Below, piece after piece: positions 23,089-35,339 of a stretch of DNA of 64,000 bases; within the stretch, counting starts at the first letter, position 1, and each line of letters begins with the position of its first letter. The position numbers and the translations under genes were made by a program. Origin of the DNA: Diaporthe sp. PMI_573 (lineage: Eukaryota > Ascomycota > Sordariomycetes > Diaporthales > Diaporthaceae); NCBI GenBank assembly GCA_021399435.1, contig JAJTUP010000149.1:19182-83181 (forward strand). Direction: 5' to 3'. The notes under the pieces are model-generated. The model saw only the letters and a program-made list of their open reading frames with translations, had not been told where the DNA came from and did not search any database.

Positions 23089-24533
23089 CTAGATGAAAAA
23101 CCTCTTTATATTTTTAGCGTTAGTAATTTTAAGAAGTATAGCTTTAATGCAAGCAACTGCCCTCGCCGGGCAGCCCCATCTCCCCGCGCCAAAGACGAGA
23201 TCCGTCTGCTTGCACATTAGGCTCCTCGTCTTCCTGTCGGCCTCAAGCCAACGCTCTGGCCAGAAGACATCAGCGTCTGTGCCAAAGAGGGAGACATTGT
23301 GCGCTATATCCCAGGTGCTGTGTCTAATCCTTGTCCCTGGCGGGATAAACTGGCTGTTAAATGTGTCTCCCTTAGGGCCGACTTGCTTTATGATGAGTCT
23401 ACCAAAGGGAGGGTTTACCCTGAGGCCCTTGGTGACAACCGTATCTAGGTAAAGGAGCTTTGTTGCCTCCTTATCTGTCAAAGGCTGAGAGATTAACCCT
23501 TTGGCAGCAGCACGGTTAAGTTTGTTTTGAAGCTCTGAGGCAACGCTTGGGCTGGCTGTGATGTGTGATATAGTTATCTTGATTGTATTAGCCGTTGTAT
23601 CTAAGCCGGCGATAAGTGGGAATATGATCTTAGACTCTGCCAAGCAATGGTCTAGGCCATGATTTAAAAATAATCTCTAGCATTTAAGTAAGCTATTGCC
23701 TGATGGTAAGGCCAATTATAATAGCTTACTAAGAGGTCTTGTTGATTTTTTGCATCTGGCCCCATCCGGCTAGCGACAAGTTTTCTGGCTATCCCTATGA
23801 GGTACCCAATACCCTAGCTGTCTGTTGGCCTTAGCCCAACAAGCTTAAGTAATATGTTTGAAAAGAAGATTCTCTAGAGAGGCGGAATGTCTGTGAATAC
23901 TTGGATCCAATCTAAAGCCAGCTTTATAACGGTAACAATACTACAAACGTCCTTATTTGTCTTGAGCAGGCCTAGGGGCTTGCCAAACGCCAATTTAGAC
24001 TTGGCATTATGGGCATAGAAGTCTGTAAGTCTTCTGAAGTTGACTGGATTTGCTGACTCATCAGAGAGGTACTTACGCTTAATTAAGCTGACCAAGGCCT
24101 GGATCTGGGAGTTGAGGTTAGACTTAAGGTTTAGGATGTCTCTGCCTATGTAGCCGGCGGCTAGCTTTAATTGGAGGGACATATGGGCATGCTTTCCTAT
24201 GATACTGCCTATTATGTTGTGATAAGGGTTGAGCCTTGTTGCCTTGTACTAGCTGCTCCGCTTGTAGGTTGTACGGGCTGTAGACATTTGGTGTAGGTAG
24301 TCGGGATTGGACGCCAGTAGATTATTGGGACTAATTCTAACTATGGAGCCATATTTCTTTGAGAGTTTAAAGTACTCTAGGTAGGAGCGGCCAGAAAGGC
24401 GGATCTGCAATATTGGAAGGTATGATATAGAGGCGAAAAAGGGGCCGGAGAAAGCTGACAGCCGACTTCTTGTCCGGAATCTGGTAATTAACAGGTATAG
24501 TATAATAAAGAAGAGGAAGATAAGGCCCATGGC
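23089..24533 (-). pseudogene. Cytochrome P450 pseudogene (pisatin-demethylase-like group)
   Basis: The start is ATG 24530, with a hydrophobic membrane anchor and then YGSIVRISPNNLLASNP, typical of fungal class E P450s. The middle part shows GRD...SQIQALVSLIKRKYLS and SKLAFGKPLGLL. The C-terminal part has the I-helix AGLDTTANT, a K-helix reading TKGLR where ExxR is expected, PERW, and the haem loop FGAGRWGCPARAVA, with Ala where Gly normally follows CP. Stops and frameshifts split it (for example TAG near 23790). An intact enzyme would be an ER-bound haem monooxygenase. The resemblance to the CYP57/benzoate-hydroxylase-like group is an impression only. The Glu-to-Lys change in ExxR alone would be inactivating. 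Confidence 0.85.
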
Positions 24534-26100
24534 GGAAGGATCTGAGTCTATATGTAAGTCCTAAATAATCTGGGAAAGAGATGTACAGAAGTTCGCCATG
24601 GTTGCCTTAATCGATAGGCTCTGGTATCCAAACAGTGTTTACTACAGTCACTACTAAAGGCAAAGACTTTCACTCCAAGTTGATTTATAAGAAACCACAA
24701 AGATACTGGGGATTTTGCGATTAATAACTACTGATAAGGACTTAATAGCCTTTACTAAAGGATTACAATATTTACAACCTCCCTCTTGTATTTTAAGAAT
24801 GCTCCGTGCTTACTAGATTAAGGAGGTACTCATACTGTAGACGGTATATGGCTTACAAAAGAACCATGCCTCGGGGTCTTCCCTATATTATGCCTCATTA
24901 CTGACTGTGTAATCAGATACAGCCCCTAAATACTAGTGGGTATGTGCCTAAGCAGCCCCCGATGAATAAGTTATCCTCCTGCCCCTGATAGCTGCTGCAT
25001 GGTTGTTGAAAACAAGCTCGTCATACCACCTCTAAGATTTTCCCACCCAAATACCGTCTTAAGTAACTTTTATAGCATTGGTAAGAACCTTGTGATATAA
25101 ATCTGTTTGTCATTAGTTAAATTAGATGTTTCTTGTATTTATCTGTTAATACACCGAGTCTGTACTTAATAATGGCTCGATATTAATTTCAACTAATATA
25201 ATCTTTCTACATAGCGTGTCTGTAATATATTTTTAAATTAAAGTAGTAAAGTATTGCTTTAAAGTATTAAACCGGTCTTCCCTACTGTGACAAACTATTT
25301 CTTTAGTATATATATTTGGAGCTACTAATATAAAGTATAGATACTTAAATTGGGACTATCCAAGATATATTAAAAGCTGCTCTAGTTAGGTAAGTGTTAT
25401 ATTGTAGAAGCTGCCTTCTGTACCTAAAGGAAAGCTTTAATGCTTTAGATAGTAAGAGATAGCACGAAATATAAAATCTACCTACTTTTGTATGTTTATT
25501 GCTGCATAAAGTGCGTTATTATTGCTTGGTCTATTTAATATAAAATTCTCGTATGCCGTTAGGCTTGATTCGCTATTTATAGATTAGAATGTTGCTAATA
25601 ATTACTTAGGTATTAAATAACTAGGTATAAGGTAAAGACTGGGCCCTGTTTTTTTCTTCTTATATTTAGTATTATAATACTGCTAAATATTTAATTGCTA
25701 GAATAATTATTGTATAATTATCTTGATCCTAAAATATAATTAGCCTCAAAATCCTTAATTTTTTATCCTTATATAGTTACTGTATACTATAAGTAGAATA
25801 CTTAAACTTATTAGCTTAAATATAAAACTTGTCCTCTGGCTAGAATATAGTACTATACTTGTAAAAATATACTTTAACTATCTTCTCTAAGGCTGTTTGA
25901 TGTCCCTAAGATTTCTAATTATAAAGTATACTTCCTTTTAAGTCTTTTCTTGTTGTAAATGTCTTTTGAAAAACCTAAATGCTATTGTAGAATGCTTAAC
26001 ATCTTGGTAGGCAAGGATTACTGTAATTAAGTTGATGTTGTAGAATAGTTATTAATAAAATCAACGTCGGTATTGTAGGACTTGTTATAGCGACGTGGAA
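24534..26100. other. AT-rich gene-less stretch
   Basis: No supported frame. Composition returns towards normal GC at about 26100. Confidence 0.4.
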
Positions 26101-28230
26101 TAGCTTGTAAAAATAGAACTGTCACCTAGGAGATGAGAAGAGATGAAGAGGAAGAGGCGAGGTTGGGCGTAGAGTAGAGTTTATCTGGTTATCCTTATTA
26201 TGAGGACCTTGGATCAGCTGGCTATACCGGCAAGCCGAGATAGCGGACGTGTTAGTCTGTATCCCTAACACCCAGGCCGCCCCGTCTCAGATATCTGCAG
26301 GTGAGTCGCTATGACTGCCTACAACGGCTAGGTGAGGCTGTTGGACGGCGGCGCCTAATCTATAGAGAAATAAGATTTCGGAGGATTCACTATTCTGTCC
26401 CATCAGGCATCTATATCGACTAGCTCTAGAATTCACAGGGAAAGGCCAGTCCCACATACCTGACCGGGAATGGGTGCTGAAACCAGTGGCAACAGAGGAC
26501 GCCTGTCTAAACCTGCCCGTCCATGGCTGGCCATACTGCCTGGCCAGAGTGAGGCCTCCATTGCTATAAAGATGCCCTCTCCTCCACGCAGTCCTCATAT
26601 TGTGGCCCGGAAATGCCCTCATAGATGATGCCCCCCGCTCACAGGCTGGCTGGCTCACGTGTTGGTCGGGAAGCTTTTATCATCAACCCAAGAGGCACAG
26701 CAGGCCTGGCAGTTACGGTCTCACGGCTAATGGCCAAATGAGCCAGCCCCTTTTTTCTTCTACCGTCTTTCTTTTATCTCTCTGGACTGTGACTTTCAAT
26801 ACATTATAAACAATCCTGCGTATACTCTATTCCGCGAGGCCATGGTTGTACGTTGCCATCCACGTACACCCAATACCACAGCAGGCACGAATGAGGCTTT
26901 CCTGCCATGGAAGTAAAGCTCCCAACAATACTACGGCCTTGAAAAATCTAGGTTCCCGCAGCCGCATGCTCGTTCGTCATCGTGCAGAGGCTCTCGTGGC
27001 AAGGGGCTAGAACACACTTGCGAGCCATAGAGCCTAGTCCCGGCTTGCCCTCACTTCTACCCTGGGCGATGGCTTCGGAGGTATTTTTACACACCTAGAG
27101 AGGCAGCTGGAACCCCAACAGAGACATAACAGCCTCTCGAGGCAGTACCGCGAGGTTGTCACACAATTTGGGCTGACACTGTGATTGGCACCCATACCCA
27201 CACAGGAGACGCCGTGCCTGCTCATTATGAGGCAGTTGGTGTAGAGCAAATCTTAGCACTATGCCCTGTAAGTGCCTCACCCTCTGCCTTGACGGTTCAC
27301 CCACCTTGAGCGCACAGAGGCATGACGACCTTACATTCGTGCCTTGATCCGGTGGTCGACTACGGTGGGCAGCCCAGCTGTATCGTCACATTGCCACCCA
27401 CCCCAAGCACACAAATGACACTATATACCGCAGTCGTGCCTTGATTCGGTGATCAGCCCTGTAGGCGGCCTATTTATGTCGTGGCATAATCGCGCAGCAC
27501 ATGTTGGTCTAGCCGGAATGGTACGACGACCTCGCCCATTGTGCCGCAATTCGTGGGCAGCCCAACTGCGTTGTCGCATCATCGTGCAGCACACGGTTGA
27601 CCCTATCACGTTCTAGTATTCTCGGATATCACTGCCAGTTCGAGTTATGATGTCCATGTCACTTCATGGCCTGTCGTTTGTCATGGGACCCAGGACGCAG
27701 GGGAGGAGATCCAAGACCGGCTCTACTGCTGGGTTGACCCTGCTTTTTAATGATTGAGAATAGTCCTTTTCCGGCCTTCTGACACTCAATCACACATAAT
27801 GTAGTACGCGGTGTAGATGGCCTTTGCCAAAATAAGCCCGAGTGGCTGCTCGTTATTTGTACAGTCGCCCAGAAAACGTGCACGTCTGTCTGGCAAGCTC
27901 CAGGAGCATGGTCTTCCCTCCCTCTTGTTGCAAGTCGGACTCATATAAGCGGACTCCACTTTCCCACTATCTTGATCTGCTTTACCACACTTTTCAACCT
28001 CTTCCCTCAATTTCCCTAGCTCTCTTGGCCACTCAGGTGAAATCATCAGTATAGAGTCGACTCTAAATACAACATGTTCTAAGGAGCTTCAACAGCTTTT
28101 CCACAGCTCTTTGGGTCCATCATTCTGGGATAACCATGAAGAATCGCCCAAGCTGCGTCAGCGGATGCGTGCATGCGCCTCTAGCAAATTCCTATCTCTG
28201 AACCACACCCTGCATAACAACCCCACAACC
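26101..28230. other. Normal-GC region without a supported gene
   Basis: A 123-codon minus ORF (26287-26658) and several shorter ones overlap on both strands. None has a recognisable domain. The degenerate tandem repeat at 27339-27611 lies inside. Confidence 0.4.
27339..27611. repeat. Degenerate tandem repeat, about 3 units of 75-105 bp
   Basis: TCGTGCCTTGATCCGGTG and TCGTGCCTTGATTCGGTG start two units about 96 bp apart. A third begins TTGTGCCGCAATTCGTG. GGCAGCCCAgCTG-type blocks and GCAGCACA blocks recur. Flanking sequence at 27000-27330 has looser matches. Purpose unknown. Confidence 0.45.
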
Positions 28231-28234
28231 GCAC

Positions 28235-28615
28235 TCACGTTGTGTGTTTGACATCCAAGGTCATGCTGGATCCTTCAAGTACAGCTGGACTCGACAGATC
28301 AGGGGCGATTTCTTTTGGTCCGCTCCGAAAAATAGGTTGGCGTCTTCGACGTAGGCTCTCGACAATACTAATGCTGGTAAATAGTCCCGTACAGTATAAC
28401 ATGACAAGGACAAAAAGATATTTAAAACATGTCCCGAGGTTGGGCTCAAAGGAGTTTAAAAACAAAAAGAGGAGGACCGCAAGGGCTGAGTATATCCAGA
28501 TCAGGAGAGGTGCAAGCAGGCGCCAATCAACTCGATTAAAGATTGCCAGGTGAGAAACCACCCCAAGTAGCGCGGTGATTGTGCCTAGCATGGCAAGTTC
28601 TGTCTTGTCAATCAT
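28235..28615 (-). CDS. Hypothetical membrane protein or first exon of a larger gene
   Basis: An ORF of 126 codons from ATG 28615. Three hydrophobic helices are visible: LGTITALLGVVSHLAIF, LLAPLLIWIYSALAVLLFLF and YLFVLVMLYCTGLFTSISI. They are followed by an Arg-rich stretch (ESLRRRRQPIF) and a polar tail. Many fungal P450s start with two or three such helices ending in a similar LFTSIxIY phrase, so this could be exon 1 of a P450, but the proline-rich hinge and the catalytic body were not found downstream. It may be a small membrane protein or a truncated relic. Confidence 0.4.
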   Translation of the reverse strand: MIDKTELAMLGTITALLGVVSHLAIFNRVDWRLLAPLLIWIYSALAVLLFLFLNSFEPNLGTCFKYLFVLVMLYCTGLFTSISIVESLRRRRQPIFRSGPKEIAPDLSSPAVLEGSSMTLDVKHTT

Positions 28616-28619
28616 GGCT

Positions 28620-29960
28620 TAGTTACATGCACTGTCGTCAAGAAGGCAGGGAAATTTTCAGAAAATGCATCAATGGACAAAGCGAGCGGCAGATGTCTCC
28701 TGGAGTACTGCACCAGCAGAACTTATAAAGAGGTGACCTGGAGATGAGCGCCTGGGTGAAAGCGAGCGCACGCATCAAGCATGGCCGTTTCTGGCAGACA
28801 ACGGTGTTGGTTGACTGCTAAATTTGGCGGCCAATGGCAGGCCCGGATGTGGTGTTGGCATCGGTGGTTGCTGGGCTTTGGGGTCTTCACCAGGAGTCTC
28901 GCCAGCGGCGCAGTGCTAGAGCTTCGGGGGCATTTAGTCTTAGCGCCGACCGAAACAGCCGCCTCCGTAACGGCAGTTGAGAAGCTAAGAAGGCAATGCA
29001 TATCACTCATAATGGCACAGCATATTCTATTGAACGTGAAATAAAAATTCTGCGTGGTTGATTGTCCACAGAAAGGTAGATAGTGCTGATACAGCCCGAC
29101 TCCGCACCACTTGGCCGAGCTGCCGTCATGCGTGTCCCGGTAGCCAGGGTTTGGTCAGGAATCAACAGTCAACAAAAGACCCGCCAAAGTTCAAATACAC
29201 GTTGCAGTCACGAATTTAACCATAGTGAGAAACAGGGCTCAGCTGTCCTTGCATTATTTGTGGATCCCTACTGGGCACGCTTGAGTCCGCTCGAGTCGAC
29301 CGGCGCTGGCATCCACAGAGCTTTTGAATAGCTGGCGATCTGATCTTATACTGCCGCGGCTGATCGACAAGAGTTGGCCGGTGCTGCTCGCGATGTCACA
29401 AGGGCGGGTGGCGAGAACCTCAGCGCCTAACAATCTCTTTATGTGGACGCTTGCTACGACCACAGGGCTGTGCGGAGCTCCATAGTCGACTCGTTGCTGA
29501 CCGGCGTCTCAATGCATGCGTGCTCGCCGCTGAGATCGGGAGGTGACCAGCAAGCGGTACACCATTTGTTCCAACTAGCGCCCTTTCATCCTTTAGTGGA
29601 ATATAGGAGGCATTTCAGACCTGGTGTTCTAGAAGTGCTTACAGGCCACGTACTGTCTATCGAGTTCGCATTACACTGAGCTCACAGTACTGGTTTAAGT
29701 TCTTTCGAGACTCGAGGTCGGTAATATAAGTACGTACGAAAGTTTTAATAAACTGGTAGTCAAAAACGAATGAAGTGTAGTACATAAAAGGAAACCTCTG
29801 CACCTATGTAGACTAGTGAAAACCAGAACTGAGTTGTAAAGAGAATAGCAACCATTCTTGCATTTCTGCATCGTCTTCCCTCCCCTCCGTCATTCTGCTA
29901 ACACCCTATCCTTCTTAATGTCTAGTCTTGTGCAAAATATCAAAGGAATTTCTCACTTCC
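28620..29960. other. Normal-GC stretch, no supported gene
   Basis: Several overlapping short ORFs on both strands (for example 28723-29044 and 29443-29679) have no known domain and no sign of which frame is real. Confidence 0.4.
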
Positions 29961-29966
29961 ATACTC

Positions 29967-30524
29967 TCAGAACCCATATCTGTCCCCATTATAATTAATA
30001 CAACATTGATATGACTTGACCGAGATTTGATTCCCACGCTGAGTAATGTTTGTAGAAAATCTACTTAGAATGAGATAACCTCTATTGCGGGGTTTAAGGG
30101 AACAGACAACTAATCTGAGATCGAAGATGTCTTGAACGTTCAATTGGGCCGTAGAACCTAGATACCCAGTAATGAATCCTGAAAGGGTTGAGAGGCTATC
30201 TTGGTTAAGAGAATTTCCTGTAGAGTCTATAAAGGTATCTAGGACAATTGAGGCAGAAACAGCTTCCGAGGGAATGAACTGGCCTTTAGGATACCGTTAA
30301 CTACCAAATTCTTTTTCCTGAAACTTGATCTACTTACCATTTATATTGACAGGCTTGGCAGGAAGTTGATAGAAGCAGTCATCGTCAAATAAAGGTATAT
30401 TGAAAACCTGGATAAGTGGCGGATTATCGTTATTTACCTTTACCACAATTTAGATATTAGGAAGGGTGGTAGAGCAAGCTAAAGCTGCTGTAAAGAATCC
30501 CAGAAGGGGGAAATAGATAATCAT
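29967..30524 (-). pseudogene. Small secreted protein gene with one 54-nt intron, single nonsense codon
   Basis: The start is ATG 30524, with a clear signal peptide (IIYFPLLGFFTAALACS). Exon 1 ends in ...NING, with donor GTAAGT at 30337-30332. The intron (30284-30337) has a TTAAC branch-point-like motif and acceptor AAAG. Exon 2 continues in frame (QFIPSEAVSASIVLDTFIDS) to TGA at 29967. Spliced length is about 167 codons. A single TAA at codon 25 is explained by CAA to TAA; exon 2 has no stops. After the signal peptide there are five Cys (in ACS, DDDC, VVC and QCC), suggesting an extracellular, disulphide-bonded protein. I do not recognise the family. It could be an effector-like small secreted protein or simply an orphan. 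Confidence 0.65.
30284..30337 (-). other. Spliceosomal intron, 54 nt
   Basis: The donor is GTAAGT and the acceptor AAAG, with GTTAAC about 15 nt before the acceptor. Removing it joins AAT-G to GC-CAG and keeps the frame open to the stop. Length and signals are typical of ascomycete introns. Confidence 0.65.
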
Positions 30525-30539
30525 GATGCGGTTGACGGT

Positions 30540-33500
30540 TGGTGTAAGATAGATAGATCAAGCAGCAAGTTGTATCAATGTAACTAAGTATTTTTCTGAA
30601 CTTAGGGTCTATAGGGTATACTTTAAACAGAGTCTAGATAAAGGCATTTACTTAAACAGATTTGGGTAGTATACGATTTATTTAAAGAATCCTTTAAATA
30701 CCCACTCAGAGTATTTATTTTTATCTTGAGAGGCCCGCAGGTCAGCCCTATAGAGGAGGCTGTTCTTTTGCGGGCCGGTTGGCCCGGTACCACCACCGAT
30801 GAGGAACCGGATCCGGGAGACAACGCGCTTTCAAGACGCTTGTTGACGAGAATATCGCGGATAGATCTAAAAATAGATGAATCCCCTACGTGCAATCCAC
30901 CGGTTGCAGAAGAAAGGGATAGTCGCAGCTAAACCTCGTTATTCCTTGGCATGCCGACCACGGGAAGCTGCCACTTCTCCGGCGCGGGGCGGCGGGGTAC
31001 GTTTTCGACTGTTTCGGCTCGATATGAATTTGTGTCTGGGTCTCCAGCATTAAAGCTACGAGTATTTCATCACAGTATGTTGGGAAAGAAGATTCCAGAA
31101 ACATTATACGATTCTCAACCCCGCCTGATCGATGGTGGCGGCATTATTGTACTATACATGGACTACTGCACACGGTCCATTTGTACAAACTGTCTCGGCT
31201 TCGGGGTTGGGGGGTTAGCTCACAAGTTAACAATCGTACAGTCCGCCGATGATCGCGGGGAATGGCAATCTCGAAATGACGGTTTGCGATGTGCGTTCGG
31301 CAGAGGTGGAACTCCGTCTCGGCCGGGTCTAACTACCGCAGCACTGCAGGATGGTGGTAATGGTCGGCGGCATTGTTGTCCAGCCTCCACCCAGCGTCGG
31401 TTGACGCCGTCGGCATTCCTTGAGCCTGCCAGAGAGATCCAGAAGTGCTGATTCGGTATTTAGGCGCCGCGGATGTCCGGTCGAGCGTCGTTTACGCTGG
31501 ACCGGTCGATAAGTGGGGGTGATGCGCAACACCGACGGTGTGCGCCAGAGATAGACGCGATCGCCGCGCATGCGTTCGGCTTCACGGCGTGACTGTCCCA
31601 AGAGCCGGACACAGCAAACGACCGCTGCAGCGAGGACAGTAAGCACGTATTCCGACGGGATCACAAGCCGGCCATCTACCTCCTCGATCCCCACTAGGGC
31701 TTTTGACGCTATTATCAAAGCGCGAGACCTCGCCGTGCCGGAATCCCTTGGCAACGCTCTGCTAAATTCAAATCATATACAGGGACAAGGGACATTCCCG
31801 AGCAATCTGCTTAGTCGCGAGTCACCTTAAGCTACAACAGGCTCTCCAAGCCTATGCCGCCTGCCGCCGCACAACAGCGCTTCTTCGATCAAGTCTGGGA
31901 TTTTCCCAATGCTTTCGTGCACGGTAGGTGGCTCGGAGAGGTCCTCTCCGCCATGCGTGGTCGGAGGGGCCAATAACATCCGTTACCTAGAGTCGGATAC
32001 TCCGAAGATCGAGGCGATCACAACGCCGCCGCCTGCGCAGCTGGTCGATGACAAGCTCAAGACAAAGGATGTCAGCTTTTGAGGTGGCTCAGAAGCGGGA
32101 GAAGGAGCTCCGCACCGTCATCGTATAGGGATGGGCTCTGTAAGACAATTAGCAGCTTGACTTAAGACTTGTTAGAATAAATGCAGAAGCACTCTATTTG
32201 TCTTACTAGATCTGGGGAATCTGCATCAAAACTGAGGATATTAATCCCCCCAGGACTGTAAACGTGCCTGGCCGGGGCCGTGTCCCTAAGTGTGGGGCTT
32301 TCGGGTCTCGGAGCTCGTGAGTAGCTAATGAGTGGCTCAGCTTGTCGTTAGGTGTGTTTTGGCTGACTGGCTGTGTTTATGCCGATGGGTATCTTTGCTT
32401 CTTCCAGGGCCACACCGGCGATGTTAGTAGCCCTGATGGGCCAGGCATTGGGAGTCTAGAAGGAATAGAATTTACCCTCTGTCAGGAAAAGGAAGCAGAT
32501 ATTTACATCTGGGCATATCTTAGATAGTTTCGTACATTGCTTCTAAATGTTAAATGCCTGCTGCTTAATAATTCAACTGTCTTCTAAGGATGCTTGCAAC
32601 ATTGTATACTGCGTGTATTAGAACTTGAGGTGTGTGGTTGAAATTGACAGTAGAAATTACAGGCAATGAATAGCACCCAGACTTATTTCTTCTAAAGGTT
32701 TAAATATTTTGATGGACCATATAGGTCTGACTCCTAAAATACAAGTATAAAATGGGCTGGCTGAAGTACGCAACTATAAACTTTTTTAATACTGCCGCCC
32801 TGCTGTAGCTACTTTCTGTTCTATTTATAGTAATAAACATCCACTTTTCAGTTTTATTGCAAGAACTGAGTTGTATAATTCAGCAGGTAACGGGCCTAGA
32901 GGAAGGCAGCTAAATCTAACCGCAGGTTTCTAGGCGGTCTGTATTAGGACGAAATTGCTTCTAGCCTTATACTAGTACTAGCAGCCAGCCTGAGTGAAGC
33001 AACATTATGTCTTAGAACTTCCTTACAGAATGACTAAACAAGCAATAGGCACATAAAATATGTACTTTTTAGGCTATTTACCTGGGACGGGAAAATTTAA
33101 AAGCCTTGTATTGTAGTTACTATAGCTAATAAGGCGTACATTAGATTATTGGTACCTTCCTTGCTATTAGCTTGTGCTTTATTCTAGCCACCGCGTTTTG
33201 ATATATTACCCGCTAGACTTGGAATTAGGGCCGCGTACCACGCCTCGAGAATAAGCTGTCTCTTGTATAAAGCTTGGCGTAAGGCTTATTAAACAAACTT
33301 TCACGATTCTCAAGCAGTCTTAGTGTAGCAAAGGAGTTCGCATCCCTCCTTGAGACCGCCGTCATTATAAACCCGATTTACAGAAGGGTGGCCGGCATCC
33401 AGGGAGCGGAGACTGGGGTTCCACATAAATGGAGTCTGAAAGATATATGTTTGAAATTAATGTAAGATTTGTATCGAAATCTGAGAGGTTTTTGAGACAA

Positions 33501-33660
33501 AGTATGACTTTAAACCAAGCCTACTGTCCCTTAATTTAAACCCTACTCTATTACAGGTATATCGGATTGTATATATGGTAGCTCTGCAAGCATTGAGTGT
33601 GCCAACATACTTGAGATCAATGGTTAGGGTCGTGAAACTGAGCTGCAGCCTGATGTTCAA
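30540..33660. other. Mixed region, fragments without assignment
   Basis: ORFs at 30623-30895 (minus), 30951-31451 (plus) and 31329-31754 (minus) overlap each other. The last has a plausible hydrophobic stretch (YVLTVLAAAVVCCVRLL) but no recognised domain. From 32100 the DNA is AT-richer and no coding frame is convincing. Confidence 0.4.
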
Positions 33661-33661
33661 G

Positions 33662-35310
33662 CTAATGCGCGCTTATAACCTTACCTGCCATCTTGCAGTG
33701 CCTTAAGAACAGGCTTATCAAGAAGGCCGTCCCTGAGAGGCTGCTGTACAGTAGGTAAACTCCTCTCAGACCATAGATATATGCGTCTAGAACCTGCAAC
33801 TTCTTTAAGCTCTTACTGGGCATTTTTTGAAGCTCCTTAACAAATGCCTTGCTCTCTTACGCAATGCCGGTATCAAGGCCTTCCCATTGGAGCTTTACGC
33901 TTATTACATTTTGGAATACGGTACTACCAACATATACCCCTAAGGCCATTCCGAATTGCCGCATAAATGCGTACATAGCTGCTGCCGGCCCTTTCTTGCC
34001 CTGCCTGTATATAGCCTGTGCGGCGAAATTCTGGGCGTTAAGAACCGCGCCGTGGCCTAGGCTAAGTATGATGAGCACAGTTGCCCATATTATGGTTAAC
34101 ATGTTTCTATTAAATAAGACCGTTAGGAAAGAGCCAACTGCAGTAAGGACCTAGCCGAGCCAGATAGGCCAGCGATAGTTTGCTGTACGGGTAACTAATG
34201 CCCCGGTGACCATCGAGCTTGGCACAAGCGTAACCATAATGGGCAGTGTGGAGAGGCCGGTCTGTATAGGGTTATAGGCCTTGACGGCAAGGAAGTAAAG
34301 CAGTATATAGTATAGCTGGCCATAGATCTGGTTTACCGTCAGCCTATCGAGTTGTAAGCCGAGACAGCAAGGTCTCTACAAACAATAAGCCCTTGGATTA
34401 TACCGCAGATATAGGTGACGATTAAGCTGACATTCTAGAAAAGGCTCCGGCAGAGGAAGGGCCTCTGATACTATTTGGCCTCGTAGATAAACGTCCATGT
34501 TAGCCCAACTACTCTAAGGCATAGTGGAATAATCGTGCCGGGGCTTAACCAGCTGTATTGTATACCGCCCCACAAAATAGCAACGAGAAACACAGTACCG
34601 GAGAGTATAAAGAGGGAACCTCCGATCCAATCTATTCTTCTAAACTTTTCTAAAAGCATAGCAAAAGGTGCTTTAAGGCTGGAAATACTCGGCAAAAGCA
34701 ACAGGCCTGCCACGTAGAAGGGGAATATAGCGTAGAATACCTAACGCCAGGTTGAATTCTACGCAATAATACCTCCCAAGACAGGACCCAAGTAATTTCC
34801 CAGGGCCTAGGTGCCAAGACTATACTAAATCAGCCGGTATTAACTAGGAGGGTAGTCTCATATATATAAAACTATACCACTTAGATCTAAAGCAGAGTGG
34901 GACAATATCGGTAAAAATAACTAGGCTTAGGACCATAATCCCGGCCCTGCCGACCCCTTGAAACACTCTGCCAACTAGAAGCGGCGTAATTCCCGTAGTA
35001 AGACAGTAAAATAAGGTCTCAAGTGTAAATAACATAATGTAAGCGCGAAGTATGGCAGCACGGCCAAACACATGGCTGGCCTTAGCAAGAAACGGCATCG
35101 TAACAGTGCTGGCTAAGAAATATACGGTACCAATCTAGATGCCCTAAGTTGTAGTTAAATGTAGATTAAGAGCGATGGCCTAACGATTATCAATACTAGA
35201 TTCTATTATATATAATTGGGGAGCCAATATTTAGAGACATAACTATAATATAGGAGTCTAGTGCCACTATAAAAGATAGAACAGACAGTGTTATTATAAT
35301 TAAGACGTGT
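33662..35310 (-). pseudogene. MFS drug transporter (DHA2, 14-helix type), RIP-degraded
   Basis: An almost full-length relic of about 550 codons. From the N-terminus: SFIVALDSYIIVMSL (helix 1, with the VALD signature), then GTVYFLASTVTMPFLAKASHVFGR, LLVGRVFQGVGRAGIMVLSLVIFTDIVP (motif C region), RRIDWIGGSLFILSGTVFLV and AAMYAFMRQFGMALGVYVG in the second half. A C-terminal domain ends with LYSSLSGTAFLISLFLRH and TAG at 33662. Stops such as TAG after ITTT, and frameshifts around 34300-34450 and 35200, inactivate it. Intact relatives are plasma-membrane drug:proton antiporters, often in toxin gene clusters. It lies between a P450 relic (37506) and the secreted-protein relic. Confidence 0.85.
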
Positions 35311-35339
35311 TAATTACTTGGTGCCCAGGTAGAAGTCTA

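Noticed and set aside
26287..26658. Possible antisense ORF over an rRNA fragment
   Set aside because: The underlying DNA did not match rRNA landmarks I know; left as unassigned.
30951..31754. Overlapping 166- and 141-codon ORFs on opposite strands
   Set aside because: Both are GC-rich and open, but neither has a recognisable domain, a convincing start or a supporting neighbour, so no gene call was made.
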